This document shows, in pieces, positions 50,197 to 55,439 of a stretch of DNA of 55,439 bases. The notes beneath the pieces are model-generated. The model saw only the letters and a list, made by a program, of their open reading frames with translations. It searched no databases and had not been told where the DNA came from. Source of the DNA: an uncultured bacterium (GTDB lineage Bacteria; Edwardsbacteria; AC1; EtOH8). The translations under genes and the position numbers were made by a program. The stretch spans positions 1-55,439 of the forward strand of contig CALMGM010000006.1 of the NCBI GenBank assembly GCA_937863685.1. Direction: 5' to 3'. The stretch's first letter is position 1, and every line of letters begins with the position of its first letter.

Positions 50197-53100
50197 CTAT
50201 TTTATCAAAACCATCTTTTTATGTGCACTATGTTCCCCCGCTTCCAATCGATAAAAATACACGCCAGCTGCAGCCCTCTTGCCTGTATCATCTTTTGAAT
50301 CCCAATTGACACTGTAGTATCCAGGCATTTGGCTTTCATTGACCAAGCTTCTTACCTTCTGCCCCAAAGTATTGTAGATATTAAGCTTTACTTTTGCCTC
50401 TTTGGGGAGAGCATAATTTATGGTTGCATCAAAGGCCGAAGGATTGGGATAACTTTGGCCCAGCATGAACGATACTGGTAAAACAGGGCTTATCAGCCTT
50501 CCGGCAAGTTGCGGTCCGTCATTTATGCCCAAGTCGAAATACATCTTGAATCGCTGTATCCGGTCATTGTGGGTATCTATGACATACACATACTTGCCAT
50601 CGGGGCTTACCGCCAAACCCTGAGGCAGTTTGAATTCCCCGGCTTCTTTCCCCTGTGTTCCGAAAGTAAGCAGCTTATTGCCCCAGGCATCCAATTGGAC
50701 AACCCGGTTATTGTATACATCGGCAATATACAGGTTATTATTGTAATCGAAGCAGATATCCCAGGGCTCCCTTAAATCCAAACCAGCGCCCAAACTGTCT
50801 ACCATGTTCCCCAAGGTATCAAATATCGCGATTCTATTGTTTTTAGAATCAGAGACATATATCAAACAACTTTCACCATCTTGTCGAATAGCTATTCCTG
50901 CCGGTTGTTTGAGTATTTTATCCCCAAATTGTCGTATAAAAGACCCGTTTCTATCGAAAACCTGAACCCGGTTATTCAAATGATCCGCCACATAGATATA
51001 AACGAAGTTGACGGCAATGCCCGTCGGCTGGTTGAATTCCCCTGCCTTATTGCCATGTTTACCGATGGTGCTGATATAATTCCCCTGTCCATCGTATTTT
51101 TTGATCTTGGACTGGTAGCAATCCGTCACCCAAATATTGCCCCACTCGTCCACCGCTATGCCCTTGGGATGATTAAAGCCTAGCGTATCGGTACAGGTAT
51201 ATTTATATCCAAAGCACAAAAGCGAATCGCCCTCCGGGGAGAACTTCCATATCTTGTCGGCCTGGGTGTCGGTGGCATATATGTTCCCTTCGCCGTCAAC
51301 AGTGCCATCCACCGGAAGGCTGTTGAATAAGGCGAAATCGGCGGTGATGGCAGCAGGCGGTAAGGTAGGCACGTCAACAAAATATACATAATGAGTATCG
51401 GCTTTCACATTACCAGCTTTATCGCTAGCTGTAAGCCTCAGCAAATGCGCGCCGTAACCCAGTTGACTTGTATTCCAGGAGTATAGCAACTCAGTTGAGC
51501 TGATATCAATGTGGTTTATATCGCTTCCCGTCAAGAATTGCCACTCACTGCTTAGAAACGGCCGGTATTCCAATATCCACTGGTCAAAATGCAGGTCGGA
51601 AGCAGAGCCATAGACAGACACCGTGCCATTTATATAGCCGTTGCTGACAGGCGAACTGATATTGACAAGCGGAAGGGTCATGTCCAATATGATATCATCT
51701 GTCCAACCAGGGGTACAATCAATATTTTCACAGGAATCTTTTAACTGAAGATAAATTATTTTATTGCCGTCGCCTGAAGATAATGTAATGCCCTTATATC
51801 CACTTGTATCGACAGGGGTCCACCCATATAGATGACTGGGTTCAAATCTAATATTGTCGATCACCAAAGGATTGGGCACAGAGCTCATATTTACCTCCCC
51901 ACCACCCGGTGGAAACGGAGGCACCTCGATTTCTGGTATGCGGTAAACTATTTCCAGCCTGTCCAAAATACGCATAGTATCAATACTTAATAATACTTTT
52001 GTCCATGTATTATTATTAAGACCCAAATATATATCCTTTTGCATCAGTATCGAATTGCGGGGCAATAAAGTATCACCATAAAATACTTCTACTGTTTTAT
52101 AAACACCAATCGCATCATAACAACAAACGTCATCACTAAGCAAAAATTGAATACCAGCCCACCTTCTAAATTTGTCAGCCGTTATTATCTGTCTTGCCAC
52201 AGAACTATCCTGCCAGGGCGCTGGGCTGTGTTTTGTTCCCAATAAATGCAAATAACCATTCTGGAAAACGGCGTTTGACAGTATCCAATCGGTTGTATCC
52301 GCGAATGTCCCATTATTGATGAAATTTACATAACCATCGGAATTATTGAACGGTTTTTCAGCATACCGCATGCTATAAAGCCCCGGAAATAAATCATTGC
52401 CAGATATTTTCACCTTAACCGCCTGCTTGTTAGTAAATTCATCACCATTATTGATAACTATCGTTCCATATCCCGGCGGCACATCGTTGAAAGTTATATC
52501 CTCTACAAATGTCTGGGTGTTTATTTTTCCATCCAGTTTATAGCGAACCTCAAATATGTTATTTTTATTGTTTTGAGACAACTCCAGATATTCGGTCAAA
52601 GAGTCGACATAAGGCAACCATCCGGTGGTTTTGGTTTCCCAATAACCTACATCATCCGTCATCATTAATGAGTCCTGATTGATGCCGCTTCTCCAATACT
52701 TTTGGGTTATCTCGATGGAATCCTTGGTCAATGGTGTGCTCACCCCAGTTTTTACCTGAACGAACCTGAAATTAGTATACTGCGCGCCATTGTTGACTTT
52801 AAGGTCTGAAGCAAATGGAATGATTTTTAAAAGTCTTCCCCCACCTGGCAAAAGCTTTACCGTGAAAGAGGTATCCACGCTTCTGGGCAGGATTTCGGTT
52901 AAGGTTTCGTTATTCAAAGCGTCTACGATGAAGTAGTTTCCGGTATAAAGTGGGGTGTAATTAATCTTGACACTCACCTCCACCGTGTCCTCCGGCTGGC
53001 AGTATCGGTTAACCAATATGAAATAATCGCTGCCTTTCAGGTCTTTAAAACCACCCACCTCAAAATAGTTGTACTGCCGGTAATTTTGATCCAAAGCATT

Positions 53101-54339
53101 AACGGAGTCTATATAGAAGTCCACGGGTATGCTTGGCAGGCCATAGCGGGTATTTACCCCAAAGGCATATTGCCCGGTTAGGTTAGCCAATACCGGGGCC
53201 AAAGTGTTAACAGTGGCGTTAACTTCTTTGACCCAGTCGTAGATGGGTGGGCTCTCTGGATGTAACTGGTTATATACAGAATCTCTCGGCACACGTTTCT
53301 CATCCACCAAACCCCAGTTCTTTTCACTATAATTACTTGCCGACAAATTTGGGGGGCTGGAAAAATATGGATAATATTTTATGCCCTTGGCGCCCCGCGA
53401 AAGCGCCAGCCAGGACTGAACTCTAATTTCTTCTTTGGTTGGCCACCTGGTTGAAGGCACCCATACCCACTGACCACCAATAAATTGTTGGTGATCCCAT
53501 TTACCGCATTGGAAAACGCTGTGCCACTTTGTATTCCCGCTTCCCTTGGATATAGGATTCTCAAAATACTCAAAACAACTGTCGGCACTCTGGATAAATA
53601 TATCCAGCGCCGTTTGAAAAGAGTCAAAGGCTACGCTGTTTAAAACATAGCACACCGGTGTATAATGCCTTAATTCATAACAATCGTTTTCAACGATGCC
53701 CAAACTAGAAAGACTGCCGGCATATTCCTTCATTGAAGTATAGCCGCCCAGGTATTTAATCGGCATGATATTGATAGTTCTATCGGCTAAATATGCCGGT
53801 AAGCCATATTGCGCTATTAAGTTCTTCCATTTTCCGGCGGCATAGTTGGTAGCCGTATAATAAGCGGTCCAATTAGAATCGACCCATTCGCTTTTAGTTT
53901 CGTGACTCAGGAACATGCTGGTCCAGCTTTGCTTTTTTGCATAAGTCTTTGCCAGAGTATCAAGGCAGGAATCAAGAATTGCCGTATAATTGGGCGGCAA
54001 TGACCCATTATTGGCCCAACTACCAGGCGCATTGCCTATATAGTCAACAAAGGATTTACTCCGGCCCGGGATCATGGAGGTAGATATCTTAATCTGCCCA
54101 CCGCTGGGCTCACAGACGTTTTTCAGCCATAGACTATCATGGGGCTCGGTCCAACCCTCAATGTAGGTAACGCCTAAATCCATCAGTTTCTGCCGCTCGC
54201 CGTCCCAATCGGATTCAACCGACGGAATATCCAAAGTATAGGCAATAGCCCAAGGCCCGACAGGAAAGTAGTCAGTTTGTCCAAAACATATTCTAGCAAA
54301 ACAAGTAACAACAAAAATGCCTAACAATATCTTTTTCAT
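50197..54339 (-). CDS. Large secreted protein: glycosidase-like N-terminus, NHL repeats, sorting domain
   Basis: The 1380-residue protein has a signal peptide (to about residue 22). Residues 25-520 look like a (beta/alpha)8 glycosidase followed by a beta domain: 'WLALSRGAKGIKYYPYFSSP' is the kind of line seen near the barrel end of GH42-like proteins. Residues about 520-990 are beta-sandwich domains, perhaps carbohydrate-binding. NHL repeats follow (about 1010-1270: 'GNKAGEFNQPTGIAV', 'GKEAGEFKLPQGLAV'), then a sorting domain (about 1290-1380: 'SYPNPSAFDATINYAL', 'AAAGVYFYRLEAG'). Of two ATGs, I choose the second (54339), 9 bases after AGGAG. The gene is AT-rich. Catalytic residues could not be assigned. 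Confidence 0.85.
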   Translation of the reverse strand: MKKILLGIFVVTCFARICFGQTDYFPVGPWAIAYTLDIPSVESDWDGERQKLMDLGVTYIEGWTEPHDSLWLKNVCEPSGGQIKISTSMIPGRSKSFVDYIGNAPGSWANNGSLPPNYTAILDSCLDTLAKTYAKKQSWTSMFLSHETKSEWVDSNWTAYYTATNYAAGKWKNLIAQYGLPAYLADRTINIMPIKYLGGYTSMKEYAGSLSSLGIVENDCYELRHYTPVCYVLNSVAFDSFQTALDIFIQSADSCFEYFENPISKGSGNTKWHSVFQCGKWDHQQFIGGQWVWVPSTRWPTKEEIRVQSWLALSRGAKGIKYYPYFSSPPNLSASNYSEKNWGLVDEKRVPRDSVYNQLHPESPPIYDWVKEVNATVNTLAPVLANLTGQYAFGVNTRYGLPSIPVDFYIDSVNALDQNYRQYNYFEVGGFKDLKGSDYFILVNRYCQPEDTVEVSVKINYTPLYTGNYFIVDALNNETLTEILPRSVDTSFTVKLLPGGGRLLKIIPFASDLKVNNGAQYTNFRFVQVKTGVSTPLTKDSIEITQKYWRSGINQDSLMMTDDVGYWETKTTGWLPYVDSLTEYLELSQNNKNNIFEVRYKLDGKINTQTFVEDITFNDVPPGYGTIVINNGDEFTNKQAVKVKISGNDLFPGLYSMRYAEKPFNNSDGYVNFINNGTFADTTDWILSNAVFQNGYLHLLGTKHSPAPWQDSSVARQIITADKFRRWAGIQFLLSDDVCCYDAIGVYKTVEVFYGDTLLPRNSILMQKDIYLGLNNNTWTKVLLSIDTMRILDRLEIVYRIPEIEVPPFPPGGGEVNMSSVPNPLVIDNIRFEPSHLYGWTPVDTSGYKGITLSSGDGNKIIYLQLKDSCENIDCTPGWTDDIILDMTLPLVNISSPVSNGYINGTVSVYGSASDLHFDQWILEYRPFLSSEWQFLTGSDINHIDISSTELLYSWNTSQLGYGAHLLRLTASDKAGNVKADTHYVYFVDVPTLPPAAITADFALFNSLPVDGTVDGEGNIYATDTQADKIWKFSPEGDSLLCFGYKYTCTDTLGFNHPKGIAVDEWGNIWVTDCYQSKIKKYDGQGNYISTIGKHGNKAGEFNQPTGIAVNFVYIYVADHLNNRVQVFDRNGSFIRQFGDKILKQPAGIAIRQDGESCLIYVSDSKNNRIAIFDTLGNMVDSLGAGLDLREPWDICFDYNNNLYIADVYNNRVVQLDAWGNKLLTFGTQGKEAGEFKLPQGLAVSPDGKYVYVIDTHNDRIQRFKMYFDLGINDGPQLAGRLISPVLPVSFMLGQSYPNPSAFDATINYALPKEAKVKLNIYNTLGQKVRSLVNESQMPGYYSVNWDSKDDTGKRAAAGVYFYRLEAGEHSAHKKMVLIK

Positions 54340-54352
54340 ACCCATTTACTCC

Positions 54353-55439
54353 TTATTTTAAAATTGTTAGTTTTTTGCAAAATGTGTTGCCGTTCACTTT
54401 TAAAACACAAAAATATACCCCACTGGATATTTTATTATTTTGCCGGTTAAGCAAGTTTATCTGGTATGTATGCTTGCCCTGTGCCAAATAACCTTTATAA
54501 ACAGCACTGACTTTTTGGCCGACGATATTATAAATAGACAAGTCAGCATGACTGTTTTGAGCAATCGTGAAATTTATTTTGGCAGAATTTACCGCCGGGT
54601 TTGGATAAACATTAAGATTAATATCTATAGATTCATATATACTAATATTAGTTCCTGAAACTCCTCCAGGCATACCACTGCTGTATATTCTTTGTACATA
54701 AATATGGTTATCACTATGAATTGGATTTCCAAACCAGGTGCAAATTGCACCACCAAGCCCATCGCTAGTTATTTGTGGATAGGTTTCATATTCCATTTGC
54801 AGTGTGCAAACTGCAACGCCGCTATCACTCCATAGAATATTTCCGTTAGTATCCACTTTTTGGACATATTGATTTGAATAAAATGGACTGTTACGCATCT
54901 CGTCCCATATAACAAACAAATTATTGAAGGTATCAGATGCGGCATCAAACTGCCCGCCTGTTGTATCACCGTGTAAAAGCACACTTGACCCCCAGTCAAT
55001 ATTACCTAAACTATCAACGCGTTGGGCCGCATATGAATTTGATACCCCCCCACCAAAAAGGATCGGTTTTATTACTCCATATGTACCTAGTGTATTTATT
55101 CCCGAACTAACCCAAAGTTTATTTCCGGCGCTATCCACAGACTGTGTATATGTTTTTCCATTTCCATAATCAATCCAACTTATTATTGCACCACCTTTAT
55201 TATTTTTCACATTTTTGGGATATCTTTCATGTTGTGGTGTTGGTATATGTACTTCAATACCATTTACTGTCCACTTTAAATTACCCATAGCATCCACCAT
55301 TTGTGCATAAATATCATAGTTTCCGCTACGGTAATCTTGCCAGGTTATTATTGCATCGCCTTTTTCATTATTTGTTATCGCTGACCAGAACTGTATGCTG
55401 TCCGCAGTGCATACCGGCACGCCGTCTATTTGCCATACC
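54353..55439 (-). CDS. Secreted repeat protein with sorting domain (5' end outside window)
   Basis: The reading frame is open to the window edge (reading VWQIDGVPVC... from 55438), so the start lies outside. Imperfect repeats of the form 'GDAIITWQDYRSGNYDIYAQ' then '...GN..W...G' resemble blades of a beta-propeller. The C-terminus (about the last 85 residues) is a sorting domain: 'LNVYPNPAVNSAKINF', 'IYNIVGQKVSAVY' and 'SGVYFCVLKVNGN'. Type IX cargo is inferred. The gene is AT-rich and lies 13 bases upstream of the larger secreted protein gene, likely in one unit. Confidence 0.82.
   Translation of the reverse strand, partial: VWQIDGVPVCTADSIQFWSAITNNEKGDAIITWQDYRSGNYDIYAQMVDAMGNLKWTVNGIEVHIPTPQHERYPKNVKNNKGGAIISWIDYGNGKTYTQSVDSAGNKLWVSSGINTLGTYGVIKPILFGGGVSNSYAAQRVDSLGNIDWGSSVLLHGDTTGGQFDAASDTFNNLFVIWDEMRNSPFYSNQYVQKVDTNGNILWSDSGVAVCTLQMEYETYPQITSDGLGGAICTWFGNPIHSDNHIYVQRIYSSGMPGGVSGTNISIYESIDINLNVYPNPAVNSAKINFTIAQNSHADLSIYNIVGQKVSAVYKGYLAQGKHTYQINLLNRQNNKISSGVYFCVLKVNGNTFCKKLTILK

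Overview
The window comes from a Gram-negative bacterium. The signs are LPS genes (kdsA, kdsD, lptA, lptC, an LpxL-type acyltransferase), several predicted outer-membrane beta-barrels, and three secreted proteins ending in 'YPNP...GVYF' type C-terminal sorting domains of the type IX secretion (Por) kind. Together with a pyrophosphate-type phosphofructokinase, a GH57 glucanotransferase, long TPR proteins and GC-rich coding DNA with AT-rich accessory genes, this suits a candidate phylum of the FCB group (for example an Edwardsbacteria/TA06-like lineage). That placement is inference and untested. Almost all genes lie on the minus strand.

Layout. 1-930: a tRNA operon on the minus strand (Thr-TGT, Tyr, Gly-TCC, Thr-GGT) leading into tuf, with a consensus promoter, in the same order as thrU-tyrU-glyT-thrT-tufB of E. 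coli. 983-4057: TPR protein, secreted 'AsnB-like' protein, Nudix hydrolase. 4249-9010 (plus): small zinc protein, dnaE, outer-membrane protein. 9093-11558: three zinc-ribbon proteins of unknown function, divergent from rlmN (plus). 12688-24294: a DegT aminotransferase and then a long, overlapping minus-strand run that reads lpxL-like, lptC, lptA, rpoN, lipA, hpf, hprK, GH57, ptsH, ptsI. It joins LPS transport, sigma-54, ribosome hibernation and an HPr-kinase/PTS phosphorelay with no PTS permease in sight.

24446-31641 is an accessory, repeat-rich zone: a lipoprotein, an SDR gene bounded by two kdsD 3' ends, kdsD itself, a GxxExxY (PD-(D/E)XK-like) gene inside inverted octamer repeats, and two DUF4139 paralogues sharing an exact 521-bp block. 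31642-45592 holds kdsA, a TPR protein, a fusion of UshA-like, two thioredoxin-like and CcdA-like domains, gap, a cytidylate-kinase-like gene, a TMTC-like membrane TPR protein, a bacterial eRF1-like protein, fba and secreted proteins. 45654-50014 holds a PPi-phosphofructokinase fused to a cyclic-nucleotide-binding domain, comF and an outer-membrane protein. 50197-55439 is AT-rich and encodes two secreted sorting-domain proteins, one of 1380 residues and one cut by the window edge.

Themes: glycolysis (gap, fba, PFP) and glucan metabolism (GH57) lie near two possible signalling inputs, HPr phosphorylation and a cyclic nucleotide acting directly on PFP. Envelope biogenesis (Kdo and lipid A synthesis, Lpt transport, secreted proteins) is the other main theme. 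No CRISPR array, rRNA, IS transposase or prophage was seen.
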